This document shows, piece after piece, positions 1-12,565 of a DNA stretch of 64,000 nucleotides. The notes under the pieces were generated by a model. That model worked only from the letters and a program-made list of their open reading frames with translations, was not told where the DNA came from and ran no database searches. The DNA is from Maribacter vaceletii (GTDB lineage: Bacteria > Bacteroidota > Bacteroidia > Flavobacteriales > Flavobacteriaceae), in NCBI RefSeq assembly GCF_003634105.1, contig NZ_RBIQ01000009.1, forward strand, positions 124,001 through 188,000. The letters run 5' to 3'. A program made the translations under genes and the position numbers. Every line of letters starts with the position of its first letter. Within the stretch, counting starts at the first letter, position 1.

Positions 1-402
1 ACGCTCATGTTCCGGAAACCATTTTGTAACAATAGCATTGTTTGCAGGATAAGAAGGCGCCTCAAACACACCTATACTTGCTCTTAATCCTAATAATACT
101 TTAAAGGAACTTATAAAACCCTGAAATAAAGTAGCAATAGACCATAACAAAAGCATAAAAGCATACAAAAACCTAAGTCTTACTTTATCCACTATTATAC
201 CTCCCGGAATTTGTAGAGCAGCATAAGCAATACCAAATACCGAAAAAATAAGCCCCATTTGAACCGTACTTAACTCTAATGACTCACTAATAGCAGCAGC
301 AGCTACAGAAATATTAGTTCTATCTAGATAATTTATAACTACAGTCCCAAAAATTAATGCTAAAATATTATAGCGTTTTTTACTATTCATTATTTTTTTC
401 AT
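1..402 (-). CDS. MFS transporter, hexuronate/aldonate type (3' end outside window)
   Basis: This is the N-terminal 134 residues of a major facilitator superfamily carrier; the reading frame runs open through base 1, so the C-terminus lies outside the window. The start is the ATG at 400-402; a second ATG lies 12 bases inside. The first helix contains INYLDRTNIS, the hallmark of the anion:cation symporter subfamily (ExuT/GudP/DgoT-like), followed by a GLIFSVFGIAYA segment, the PGG turn and an R-rich cytoplasmic loop. Family members import hexuronates, glucarate, galactonate and similar sugar acids by proton symport across the inner membrane. It lies downstream of susCD on the same strand, after a terminator, so it may have its own promoter or depend on read-through. 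The exact substrate cannot be told. Confidence 0.85.
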   Translation of the reverse strand, partial: MKKIMNSKKRYNILALIFGTVVINYLDRTNISVAAAAISESLELSTVQMGLIFSVFGIAYAALQIPGGIIVDKVRLRFLYAFMLLLWSIATLFQGFISSFKVLLGLRASIGVFEAPSYPANNAIVTKWFPEHER

Positions 403-434
403 TGAACCATTTTTTTTAGAATAATGAGTTAATC

Positions 435-469
435 AAAAAAAACCGAGAGCTATGACAACTCTCGGTTTT
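435..469 (-). terminator. Rho-independent terminator after susD
   Basis: AAAACCGAGAG pairs with CTCTCGGTTTT around a short loop, with A/T runs on both sides. It lies between the end of susD and the MFS gene on the same strand, so it should end or attenuate the susCD transcript before the carrier gene. Confidence 0.75.
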
Positions 470-542
470 AAAAATTAACTCAACTCAACTCAATTCTTAA
501 ATTGACCTAAAAAAATCAATTTAAAAACAAGAATTTTAAATA

Positions 543-2300
543 TTATTCGTAACCTTCATTTTGAATAAAAGCAGGTGTTCTTTCAATTTCCGTTAAAGGA
601 ATTGGTAAATAATATTGCTTTTGATCAAACGGTCTTTGTTCAATAGTGAATTCTGTTAAAGAATTAGTTCCTGTTAAATCTTTGGACCAGCTAATACCTC
701 TAAGATCAAATCCTAAGTGATCTTCATTCATCCAACGTCTTTCATCAAAAAAGTTATGTCCTTCAAAAGCTAACTCTACTCTTCTTTCTCTTTTTATTGC
801 TTCCAATAAATCTGAACCACTAGCTGTAATTGCAGGCTGCAACGCTCTTTGCGAAACTCTACTTACATATGTTCTTGCTGTAGCTTCATCACCGATATGG
901 TACATAGCCTCTGCATAGTTCAAATATACTTCTGCCAATCTATATAAAATATAAGGTCTTCCAGGAGTAGTCTGTTGTAAGTTATCTCCTAAAGCTTCGT
1001 TTTGAAATTTACGAATAGCATACCCAGTTGTAGAACCGTGTCTAAAATTACCTTTAGTTTGTTGGTCTGCTGAAAAGGAATCCAATCCATCAGCTATCAC
1101 TGTATTATCAACAGAAATGGAATAATCTATTTCTCTTCCTCTAAAAGAAGCGCCTTGATAATTAATGTTTGCATAGAAACGCATTTCTCTATTTTCGTAA
1201 GGATTACTAGGATCGTAGGTTCCATCGTCCGTCGTAGTACCATCTTCCATGTTATATTGTAAAACATAGTTATGAGTTGGTGTAGAAAGTGACCATCCGT
1301 CAAATCCTCTAGGTGATTGCGTTTTGTCCGGAAGTGAATTTGTATCGGTTCCAAAATCAAATAGCGCTCCACCAAAAGGTCTAGCAAATAAAATATCCTG
1401 ATTAACAGATAAGAATAAATCTTGATATGCTTTAGCATCTGCAACAGAAATCAAATCTCTATCCCCCACCATATCAATAATGTCTTTAGCAGCATCAGCA
1501 GCGTTTTGCCATTTGTTTGCGCTATTGTAAGTATAAAGCTCTAAATTAGAAGATTGTGGCGCCATTGCTGGATCATGTAAGTCGCTTGCCGCATAAAGTA
1601 ATACTCTTGATTTAACAGCCATAGCAGAAAGCTTTGTTGCACGTCCAAATTCTCCAGCAGGTCTTGTTTCTGGAAGCAATGGAATAACAACATCCAACTC
1701 ACTTACAATAAAATCTACACATTCTTGATACGTATTACGTGGAATATCAAAATTATCATCTAAAGTAGCCGCTGTTGTTAAAATTGGAACAGCACCAAAA
1801 TATTTGATAAGTTTTGCATACACATTAGCTCTTAAAAAACGCATTTCCGCTTTTAACTCCTCTATTCTATCTGGATCTAGCTCCTGAGCTGGACTACCTT
1901 CAACCAATTCTAGAAAAACATTTGCTTGTCTAACAAAAGGCCAAGTATCCTGCCATTTAAATCTAAATTCTCCAGGATTACCCGCAGTCCAACCTGGTAA
2001 TAATCGGAAACGATCTAAACCTTGCGTAGAAGCATTAAAATTCATTCTAGCCTCAAAAGATGCTCCTTCAATACCAAAACGTTTTCCCCAAAACCCTCTT
2101 CTGGCTACGCCCCAAGAGTCCGTACTATTATACGTGGAAAATAACAACAATTCTACTTGTTCAGGGGTACTCAATACCAAATCACTGGCAAAAGAATCCC
2201 TAACATCTATTTCTAAACTTTCTTCACAACTGCCAAGGACAAAAAAGACAGTCGTTAGTACTAGTGTACCTAATCTTTTAAATAATTTATAATTTTTCAT
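543..2300 (-). CDS. susD: SusD/RagB-family nutrient-binding lipoprotein
   Basis: This 585-residue surface lipoprotein is the glycan-binding partner that caps the SusC channel just upstream. It has a signal peptide with a lipobox (VLGSC, Cys25). The RagB/SusD tetratricopeptide-like region follows (ELKAEMRFLRANVYAKLIKYFGAVPI, around residues 148-175). The C-terminal SusD signature is also present: YRLAEVYLNYAEAMYHIGD, RREL-type RRVELAFEGHNFFDERRW, and a YYLPIPLTEIE ending. SusD proteins hold oligosaccharides on the cell surface while SusC, driven by TonB, moves them into the periplasm. It follows susC by 11 bases, so the two are surely co-transcribed. The sugar is not predictable from this protein; the linked enzymes suggest a galactan. 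Confidence 0.95.
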   Translation of the reverse strand: MKNYKLFKRLGTLVLTTVFFVLGSCEESLEIDVRDSFASDLVLSTPEQVELLLFSTYNSTDSWGVARRGFWGKRFGIEGASFEARMNFNASTQGLDRFRLLPGWTAGNPGEFRFKWQDTWPFVRQANVFLELVEGSPAQELDPDRIEELKAEMRFLRANVYAKLIKYFGAVPILTTAATLDDNFDIPRNTYQECVDFIVSELDVVIPLLPETRPAGEFGRATKLSAMAVKSRVLLYAASDLHDPAMAPQSSNLELYTYNSANKWQNAADAAKDIIDMVGDRDLISVADAKAYQDLFLSVNQDILFARPFGGALFDFGTDTNSLPDKTQSPRGFDGWSLSTPTHNYVLQYNMEDGTTTDDGTYDPSNPYENREMRFYANINYQGASFRGREIDYSISVDNTVIADGLDSFSADQQTKGNFRHGSTTGYAIRKFQNEALGDNLQQTTPGRPYILYRLAEVYLNYAEAMYHIGDEATARTYVSRVSQRALQPAITASGSDLLEAIKRERRVELAFEGHNFFDERRWMNEDHLGFDLRGISWSKDLTGTNSLTEFTIEQRPFDQKQYYLPIPLTEIERTPAFIQNEGYE

Positions 2301-2311
2301 ATATTTTTTTT

Positions 2312-5300
2312 TTAGAAACTAAAATTAACACCTAGTGTATACGTTTTTAAAGGCGTATAAAGTGCACTTTGAAAGTTATAATAACCTGTTGCCTCTGGAT
2401 CTAAGCCTAAATCCCAGATATCTGAATAGAAGGTTGCTAAATTGTACCCTCTAGCAAAAAGACGAATATCTGCACCTTTAATTATATCCTTTTTTATGGT
2501 ATAGGCTAATTCCACCTCTTTAAGTCGAACAAAAGAAGCGTCAAAATAGTATATATCTGCACCTTGAAAACCACCATTTGGTTGCCCTGGCACTTCATTT
2601 TGCACTGCACTATAAGCATCCCCTCTTGCAAAAGCTCTTGGGTAAATGGAATTCCTGTTTTCTGGAGTCCATCTTTCATTAAATACAAATTCAGGTGACG
2701 TACCATTTGAATCAAAATATACTAATGTCTCTGCTTCGGCTTGTCCTTGAAATAGGAAGTTTAAACTAAAATCTTTATAATTAATACCACCATAAACACC
2801 ATATTGTATTTCCGGAATAGCTGAAGTTGAAGTTCTAATCCTATCATCATCATTAACTACATTATCTCCATTAGTATCCGTATAAATAGGTTCACCTTCT
2901 ACTGTTCCTGCTCTTTTTATTGGTGTAGCATCTACCTGTGCTTGGTCTCTAAAGATACCGTTGGTAGGATAAACTATATAAGAATCAATAGGCTTCCCTG
3001 ATCTTTTTAATTCATCAGAAATATTACTACCCTCAGGTAAAGAAACTACCTCATTTTTAGCCTGCGTAAAATTCATTCCTATGTTATAAGAGAAATTATC
3101 ATTCAAAGCATCATTCCAAGCTAACTCAAATTCAAAACCATAGCTCTTGGTTTCACCAACATTTTCATCAGGAATTTGTGATGTTTGCAAACCAATAAAC
3201 TGAGGAATTTCAGCACCTCTGCTGACTAAAATATCAGCTCTTTTTTGATAGAAATAATTTATATCACCAGATAATTTATTTTCAAATAATGTAAAATTTA
3301 AACCTATGTTCTGCATTTGAGCAGTCTCCCAAGTTACATCTGTATTTGCAAGTCTATTAACGTTATAGGTATTAAGAAAATTAGTTCCAGTTTCTCCAAA
3401 AATATAATAGTTAGGAATAGGTGCCCCTAAAGGATTATTACCTGCTACATTTGTTCCATAATCAAACAAGGAAAGGAACTGGTTTGGCCCTATACGATCA
3501 TTACCCATTTCTGACCAAGAAGCTCTTAGTTTCAAAGCATTTATCCAGCTAGAATTTTCCAAAAACTTTTCATTTCCAATAGACCAAGATACTGCTGCAC
3601 TTGGGAATGTACCATAACGTTTTCCTTCTCCAAATCTACTAGAACCATCGTGACGCAATGTTAAGTCAATAAAGTATCTTTTATCATAATCATATGACAA
3701 GGAACCAAAGAAATCCTGTCTTTTAAATTCAGAACTAGTACCACTTGAAGACTGTGTATCACCATTATTTCCTTGAAACAACTCACCACTTGTTGGATTT
3801 GGAAATCCGCCAATTTTCTGAGCAAAGAAGTTACTAGACTCATTGTCAATACGCTCCATACCAACAAATGTGTTAACCGAATGATCACCAAAAATATTAG
3901 AATAATGAATACGAGCATTGTAAATTTGTTCATCAAATTTAGTAAAATCCTCTCTTAAAATTCTTTCTTGACCAGTTTGGTTAGACCCAATCTCAGATGT
4001 GAAAGTACCATCATCTTGTTGTGCATAAAACGTCCAAGGAGTATACCATGACTTACTATCTGTATTTAACTTTCTAAAACCAGTAAATCCTTTAATACTT
4101 AACCCTTTTAAAATTTTATCCAAGTTATAATCCACTGTAAAACGACCAGTTATATTGTTACGATAGTTATTATCAAAACCAGACGCATTACTAGAGGTTA
4201 AAATAGGGTTCCCTTCATCACCTCCACGCGCAGGAAGACCATTTGGATATCTACCTATTTCATCTGGAGGTGTACCAAAAATTAATTTATAAATATTATT
4301 ATTATCTACTCCAGGAGCTGTTGATTTTCCAAACCTAGCAGATAAATCCACCCCAAGTTTAAAATCGTCCGTTATATTAACATCAACATTACTACGTATT
4401 TGATATTGTTTAAAACCTAAGGCTCCTGAACGGAACAAACCTTTTTGATCAATAAAATCTCCGCTCACAAAATACTTAGCCTTATCCGTACCTCCAGAAA
4501 CCGAAAGAGAAGTCCTAGATTCTGGTGAACTACTAGCTAAAGTTAAATCTGCCCAATCTGTATTTGGCGAGTTAACAATATCTTCTTCAGTAAAAGCAGG
4601 AGCGGCATTAGGGTCATCTCTTCTAAGAACCTCATTCCTATAAGTCGCAAACTGTCTCATATCCATTAAGTGTGGTCTTTTTGTAAAAGAAGAAACATTA
4701 TAAGATGTAGAGAAATTTATTGAAGGCTTACCAGATTTACCTCTTTTTGTTGTAACTAAAATTACGCCGTTTGCTGCTCTTGACCCATATATTGCAGCTG
4801 CACCATCCTTAAGAACAGTAAGCGAAGCAATATCTTGTGGCGCTAATTGAGAAAACGACTCCGAAGGAACACCATCAATAAGTATTAATGGGCTATTGTT
4901 ACCCAAAGTAGATTTACCACGAATTAATATAGTGGTTGCATCATCCTGAGTATTTCCTCCAGCTCCATTTCCAGCACCTGGCACTCCACCACGGTCACTA
5001 ATAATTAATCCTGAAGCCCTACCAGCTAAAGATTTTGCAACATCTTTACTTGATGTTTGTGCAATAGCCTCACTACTAATAGTACTTACAGAACCTGTAA
5101 GCTCTCCTCTTTTCTTAGTAGAATATCCAACAACAACAACCTCATCTAGTCCTGCAACATCTTGTTCTAAAACAACATTTACTGTTGTATTTGAACCAAT
5201 TGTTACCTCTTTATCTTTATAACCAATATAAGAGAAGACTAAAACAGCATTACTTCCCTCTACATTTATAGAGTAGTTACCATCAAAATCTGTTGAAGTA

Positions 5301-5563
5301 CCATTAGTTGTTCCTTTTACCATTACAGTTACACCTGCTAATGGCCCTAGTTCATCAGAAACGTTTCCATTAATTGTTATTTCTTGATCCTCATTAAAAG
5401 TTATTTTACTTAATGGCGCTTCTAGATTTGCGTATGACACACTTGTTAGCCCCAATAAAAGACCACAACAAATCATTTTTAAAACACTCATCCTATACCC
5501 TTTAGACCCCTTTAAGCTAAAAGAGCTGGCTGAATAAGTGTTAGTTTTACATTTTTTTTTCAT
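2312..5563 (-). CDS. susC: SusC/RagA-family TonB-dependent outer membrane transporter
   Basis: This 1083-residue outer membrane protein imports oligosaccharides with TonB/ExbBD energy. Residues about 60-135 form the carboxypeptidase-like regulatory domain typical of Bacteroidota SusC (VSDELGPLAGVTVMVKGT, FSYIGY). The DEVVVVGYSTKKRGELTG segment and a plug domain follow, with ILIDGVPSESF and VLKDGAAAIYGSRAANGV. The rest is a 22-strand-type barrel ending in aromatic LGVNFSF. The long N-terminus starts with a polar stretch before a hydrophobic segment at about residues 25-46. An internal ATG at codon 25 (5489-5491) would give a more standard signal peptide, so the start is uncertain. It heads the susCD unit and has a long leader upstream. 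Confidence 0.95.
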   Translation of the reverse strand: MKKKCKTNTYSASSFSLKGSKGYRMSVLKMICCGLLLGLTSVSYANLEAPLSKITFNEDQEITINGNVSDELGPLAGVTVMVKGTTNGTSTDFDGNYSINVEGSNAVLVFSYIGYKDKEVTIGSNTTVNVVLEQDVAGLDEVVVVGYSTKKRGELTGSVSTISSEAIAQTSSKDVAKSLAGRASGLIISDRGGVPGAGNGAGGNTQDDATTILIRGKSTLGNNSPLILIDGVPSESFSQLAPQDIASLTVLKDGAAAIYGSRAANGVILVTTKRGKSGKPSINFSTSYNVSSFTKRPHLMDMRQFATYRNEVLRRDDPNAAPAFTEEDIVNSPNTDWADLTLASSSPESRTSLSVSGGTDKAKYFVSGDFIDQKGLFRSGALGFKQYQIRSNVDVNITDDFKLGVDLSARFGKSTAPGVDNNNIYKLIFGTPPDEIGRYPNGLPARGGDEGNPILTSSNASGFDNNYRNNITGRFTVDYNLDKILKGLSIKGFTGFRKLNTDSKSWYTPWTFYAQQDDGTFTSEIGSNQTGQERILREDFTKFDEQIYNARIHYSNIFGDHSVNTFVGMERIDNESSNFFAQKIGGFPNPTSGELFQGNNGDTQSSSGTSSEFKRQDFFGSLSYDYDKRYFIDLTLRHDGSSRFGEGKRYGTFPSAAVSWSIGNEKFLENSSWINALKLRASWSEMGNDRIGPNQFLSLFDYGTNVAGNNPLGAPIPNYYIFGETGTNFLNTYNVNRLANTDVTWETAQMQNIGLNFTLFENKLSGDINYFYQKRADILVSRGAEIPQFIGLQTSQIPDENVGETKSYGFEFELAWNDALNDNFSYNIGMNFTQAKNEVVSLPEGSNISDELKRSGKPIDSYIVYPTNGIFRDQAQVDATPIKRAGTVEGEPIYTDTNGDNVVNDDDRIRTSTSAIPEIQYGVYGGINYKDFSLNFLFQGQAEAETLVYFDSNGTSPEFVFNERWTPENRNSIYPRAFARGDAYSAVQNEVPGQPNGGFQGADIYYFDASFVRLKEVELAYTIKKDIIKGADIRLFARGYNLATFYSDIWDLGLDPEATGYYNFQSALYTPLKTYTLGVNFSF

Positions 5564-5621
5564 AAGTTTAATACGTTAGAGTGATTACATTTTTTTAGTT
5601 AGTTCTTGCTCTGTTAACACT

Positions 5622-5656
5622 ACAGGGAAGTATGCCAGTACTTTCCTGTTTTTTTT
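5622..5656 (+). terminator. Hairpin plus T-run in the susC leader, + strand orientation
   Basis: ACAGGGAAGT (5622-5631) pairs with ACTTTCCTGT (5640-5649), with one G-T wobble and an 8-base loop. A run of T follows on the + strand only. It is oriented to stop transcription running opposite to susC, across its 5' end. No + strand gene precedes it except antisense to susC. It may end an antisense small RNA or act as a leader structure. Confidence 0.45.
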
Positions 5657-5961
5657 ACTTCTTTTACCATTTTCTCATTTTAAGTTAGTTTTAGTTTGTT
5701 AATAGAAAATATTTAAAGCTTTATTTTATCAAAGCCATAATAACATGTTTACAAAAGAAGAGGAAATAATTGTGTATCTCTTAGCAAAATTTAACCTACA
5801 TTAACATTATTTTAACCAAATGGCAGTTTTAAGTAAAAAAATAAAGTCTACTCATTATCAAATAGATATAAAATTAGCCTTTAGAATAAACTAGACAAAA
5901 ACTAGACACTTAGAAAAAACATGTCTATTTAAAGCTTATTTACACTTTAACTATAAGACAT

Positions 5962-5996
5962 AAAAAAAGGCATACTACCATGTAGAAAGCCTTTTA
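5962..5996 (-). terminator. Terminator of the sugar-catabolic operon
   Basis: AAAAGGC and GCCTTTT arms enclose a ~17-base loop and are flanked by A/T runs. It lies just past the stop of the VOC-fold gene and probably ends the long leftward transcript that starts near the GntP or RhaT gene. Confidence 0.6.
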
Positions 5997-6028
5997 CTGA
6001 ATAAACTTAAAATACTACTTGAGGGAAT

Positions 6029-6349
6029 TTATTGCGCAATCTCCATAAACTCTACTGGAGATCCGTTATGTACTATAAATGCAACCTTAACTCCTTCGCC
6101 TGGAGAAAAAGTTTCAACTAACATTTTTTTACCCTTAAGTGCTTTTTCCATATTATCAACTAAATAAGCAACATGTGGTAGAGTTTTTATCATTTCTGGC
6201 ATTGGACTATCGTCATCAAACTTTACCCATTCTATTTTATATTCATCTATATCAAACTCTGTATAATGTATTTTTCCCGGTTCATAAAAACCATCCCATT
6301 CTTTGTCTTCTGTTGTTGGTATTCCAATGTGACTAAATTCGTAATCCAT
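6029..6349 (-). CDS. Small VOC-fold (glyoxalase-like) protein
   Basis: This 106-residue protein looks like a single half of the vicinal-oxygen-chelate fold. It opens with YEFSHIGIPT, the usual first-strand His motif. In the middle comes LPHVAYLVDNMEKALKGKK, the second-module start. It ends with VAFIVHNGSPVEFMEIAQ, whose Glu is a typical VOC metal ligand. Family members include lyases, dioxygenases and isomerases; the reaction here is unknown. It lies 11 bases after the GH2 gene and is the last gene of the operon, so a role in processing the released sugar is plausible. It has no signal peptide and should be cytoplasmic. Confidence 0.7.
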   Translation of the reverse strand: MDYEFSHIGIPTTEDKEWDGFYEPGKIHYTEFDIDEYKIEWVKFDDDSPMPEMIKTLPHVAYLVDNMEKALKGKKMLVETFSPGEGVKVAFIVHNGSPVEFMEIAQ

Positions 6350-6360
6350 AATTTTATATT

Positions 6361-9621
<3,261 letters not shown>

Positions 9622-9677
9622 CTATAAATATGTTAATCTATCTTTAGAATAAATAGAGTTAACTCAAAATAACTTAA

Positions 9678-11765
9678 TTAAAACTTAAGGCTAACCTCAA
9701 AATTCCCTTTTCTTACTGCTCCGTTACTCATTGTAATTTTAAAACCATAACCAGGAATTACCGTTCCGTTTTCTATTTTTTGTGAAACAGGACCTAGATT
9801 TACTAACACTTCTGTTCCTGTAGAAAAACGACTTCTTTGCACCTTAAAATCTGCACTTAAATATTCATGCCTTTTTAATTCTGAAAAGAAAGTTTCTCTG
9901 TGTACTGGACTAACTAACTCATTTGCCATTTTTATTAATGGACGCATGCCATCAAACTCATAAGGAGCAAAAAATATAGTAATTCCTCGACCGTAAAGCA
10001 TGCTTTGTAACGCCTTAATTCTAAAATCACCATTTGCAGTTACTTCATTATCTGGGTCTTGAATTTTACCAAAATTTGCAATAGCTTCATGATATACCAA
10101 ATTAAATAATGGTGCTTGGTGTGATATTTGAGATAGAGGACGATCCTCTAAATACGTCATCCCTTCAAACATATCAAAATAAGGAATCCATTGTTCCTGC
10201 CCATGTTCTGTACCATTAACAACATTTAAAGAATCTATATATTTAGCTAAAGCCAACCTACCTTCATTTCCTGTTTCTGGGTACCTACCAAAACTTATAT
10301 CCGTAATATCGGCCTCTAGGCCAAGAGCTGCAATTTCTTTTTCTATACTTTTTTTAGCATAATCTAATTGAAATTTTGGATCCACACGTGCCCATCTACT
10401 CCCAGTTCTCAATAACTTGCCATCTTTATCTAACTCCATTACATCTGTAGTAAAATCTGGATCATTTTCTAGCATAGGCGAATAAGCGTGGTAGGAAGAA
10501 TATAAATAACCATACTTTTTAGTAAGGTCTACCGCTGCTTTTAATTTAGAAACACCACCTAAATCTTCATTTATTGGCCAGTTATTAGGTACAAAATTGG
10601 AAAAAGTTCCCCAGGCATGGAAAAAAGCATTATCTACCTTTAATTCATCATGTGTAACCCTTATCATTTCTTTTAACTCATCAAAATTAAAAGCCATTCC
10701 AGGCATATTCACATAATGTGGGTAACCACCATAAACACCCATATAAATAGACCCAGGCAATTTATTAACGTTAGGATCTCTTTTTGCTTTATCTTTTAGG
10801 GTTACAAAGTACCCCCTTTTAATAGCTTCTTTTTTATAGATTTTTGCCATATCTACATAGTTACCATTAGGAATAAAATAGTAGCTAATTTGCATTTTAC
10901 CTTCTTCCTTATCCAATTTCCAGATTGGGTCCAGAAAAACAACTCTTTCATAGGTAGACATTTTACCTTTTGAATTAAAAAGATATTGACCGTTATTATT
11001 AATATTGTACAACATACTTGGACGAGCAGAAACGTCTACAATACCAACTACTGCAGACTTTTCATTATAAGTTCCCCACCATGGCATGGTTAATCCTGTA
11101 CCATTGTTAAACAATTCTAATGCCCCAAAAGACTTGCCATTATAAGTAGCATCATCCCATTTACAGAAACGACCACCATTCATTGGAAAAATATAAGACG
11201 GACAAATAACTCCTTGTTTTTGAGGAATTACTGCCGCTCCTTTATCTATATCAGTTTTTAAGCTAAATTGACGTGCAGGATATCTTAGATCCGAAACTTT
11301 ATAGTTTCCGTTTTCATGGTTTACAACTTCTATGTCTAATCTTGATGTTTTAGCATTTAGTCGTAATTCACTACCAACAACCACTCCTTCCGCAAAAGTT
11401 TCATCTAAAAAAGCAGGAGATTTAAATGTGATAAGAATGATAGAATCATTCTTTTTAACAACATTTACCTCTTTACTACTAGACAGATTTAAATCTTCTT
11501 TTTTTCCTTTTGAATTTTGAACCGTAAGTAAACCCGCTGCATTTTCCCATGGATCAGAATTCCAAGTTTGTCCAGTAGTTTTTTCTAAAACATTAAAACA
11601 ACCTGTATGATCATTAACGGATACTTTTATTAAGCTGTTTTCCAGAACAATGACAGAAACTTCTTTTTTTGAAACACCAACTTGTTTTTTATCAACTGTA
11701 CAACTACAACAAAACAAAAAACATAGTAGTATACATAAAAAATTTACTACTTTACTTACTCTCAT
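9678..11765 (-). CDS. GH129/GH101-related glycoside hydrolase lipoprotein
   Basis: This 695-residue lipoprotein has a cysteine-rich lipobox (LFCC or CCSC, about residues 17-22). An N-terminal beta-sandwich is followed by a barrel-like centre (about 330-620) and a short C-terminal beta domain. The pattern fits the GH129/GH101-related group. Candidate catalytic residues are Asp486/Asp489 in ADITDISFG and Glu520 in NGTEHGQEQW, about 32 residues apart as in GH101. Known GH129 activities include alpha-N-acetylgalactosaminidase and, in marine Flavobacteriia, exo alpha-1,3-(3,6-anhydro)-D-galactosidase on carrageenan oligosaccharides. The linked GH2 and aldonate-pathway genes favour the second. The family call is by recognition only. 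It sits 9 bases after the aldolase gene, in the same operon. Confidence 0.65.
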   Translation of the reverse strand: MRVSKVVNFLCILLCFLFCCSCTVDKKQVGVSKKEVSVIVLENSLIKVSVNDHTGCFNVLEKTTGQTWNSDPWENAAGLLTVQNSKGKKEDLNLSSSKEVNVVKKNDSIILITFKSPAFLDETFAEGVVVGSELRLNAKTSRLDIEVVNHENGNYKVSDLRYPARQFSLKTDIDKGAAVIPQKQGVICPSYIFPMNGGRFCKWDDATYNGKSFGALELFNNGTGLTMPWWGTYNEKSAVVGIVDVSARPSMLYNINNNGQYLFNSKGKMSTYERVVFLDPIWKLDKEEGKMQISYYFIPNGNYVDMAKIYKKEAIKRGYFVTLKDKAKRDPNVNKLPGSIYMGVYGGYPHYVNMPGMAFNFDELKEMIRVTHDELKVDNAFFHAWGTFSNFVPNNWPINEDLGGVSKLKAAVDLTKKYGYLYSSYHAYSPMLENDPDFTTDVMELDKDGKLLRTGSRWARVDPKFQLDYAKKSIEKEIAALGLEADITDISFGRYPETGNEGRLALAKYIDSLNVVNGTEHGQEQWIPYFDMFEGMTYLEDRPLSQISHQAPLFNLVYHEAIANFGKIQDPDNEVTANGDFRIKALQSMLYGRGITIFFAPYEFDGMRPLIKMANELVSPVHRETFFSELKRHEYLSADFKVQRSRFSTGTEVLVNLGPVSQKIENGTVIPGYGFKITMSNGAVRKGNFEVSLKF

Positions 11766-11774
11766 AATTCTCTT

Positions 11775-12539
11775 TTAGTTAGTCTCTAAAGCCATTGTTA
11801 TATCTTTAAAAGCATTCATTACTATACCTACATCTACTGAGTAAGAAAGGTATTGCACTCCAATGTCTGACCATTTTTTTGCATCCTCTGGCGTTTCTAC
11901 AAACGTACCAATTGCTTTCCCATTTTGTTTTGCCAAAAGCACTGCTTGCTCCATACGGTTTACGACTTTTTCATGATGTACCTGACCTGGAACACCACAA
12001 GATTGAGATAAATCATAAGGCCCTAGGAATATAACATCAATATCTGTTTTTACTATTTCCGAAAGATTTTCTATTCCTTCTAAACCTTCTATATGAACTA
12101 TAGAAAGAATAGCATCATTAGAACCTCCAAAATGGTGTTCTTTTTTTACATTCGTATATTCCGCTGCACGAACATAACGACACATTCCTCGTTCCCCTTT
12201 TGGATGAAACAATGTAGCATTTACCACTTTTTCTGCATCTTCTTTCTTACCTACTTGGGGCACTTGTATGCATTGCACACCAATATCTAAAGTTCTTAGT
12301 ATTAATGTTTCGCTATTTTCTGTTACACGAACAACTGGTGTTATACCTCTTGCTTCTGCAGCTCTTACCATTTGCTGAGCCCCTTCTATACTAAAAGGAC
12401 CGTGTTCCATATCTATTATTATAAAATCGAAACCAGCTAATGCAGCTAATTCAACTATTGCGGGGTCTTGCATTTTACAAAAAGGTCCTACTACAGTTTT
12501 ACCTTGTGCTAAAGCTTCTTTTAAATTATTCTTTCTCAT
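11775..12539 (-). CDS. HpcH/HpaI-family 2-keto-3-deoxy-acid aldolase
   Basis: This 254-residue class II aldolase should split a 2-keto-3-deoxy sugar acid into pyruvate and an aldehyde. It shows the family's motifs: FDFIIIDMEHGPF near residues 33-45, VRVTE, IVHIEGLEGIEN with a metal-binding Glu, and the FLGPYDLSQSCGVPG loop with an Asp. Length is normal for GarL/RhmA/HpaI enzymes. Those act on 2-keto-3-deoxy-glucarate, -L-rhamnonate or -hydroxyheptanedioate respectively. No sugar-acid kinase is visible in the locus, so this enzyme probably cleaves a non-phosphorylated acid, giving pyruvate plus glyceraldehyde (from 2-keto-3-deoxygalactonate) or lactaldehyde (from a deoxysugar acid). It is co-transcribed with the aldehyde dehydrogenase upstream. 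Confidence 0.87.
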   Translation of the reverse strand: MRKNNLKEALAQGKTVVGPFCKMQDPAIVELAALAGFDFIIIDMEHGPFSIEGAQQMVRAAEARGITPVVRVTENSETLILRTLDIGVQCIQVPQVGKKEDAEKVVNATLFHPKGERGMCRYVRAAEYTNVKKEHHFGGSNDAILSIVHIEGLEGIENLSEIVKTDIDVIFLGPYDLSQSCGVPGQVHHEKVVNRMEQAVLLAKQNGKAIGTFVETPEDAKKWSDIGVQYLSYSVDVGIVMNAFKDITMALETN

Positions 12540-12565
12540 TCTAAAACCTTCATCATTAATTTATA

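Larger units (their letters stand above)
5564..6028. other. Intergenic leader region of susC
   Basis: About 465 bases without a protein gene. It holds the presumed susC promoter and leader, a near-perfect hairpin with a T-run on the + strand (5622-5656), and the terminator of the upstream VOC/GH operon (5962-5996). I found no clear TAnnTTTG box for susC on the minus strand. The rest is plain AT-rich sequence. Confidence 0.6.
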
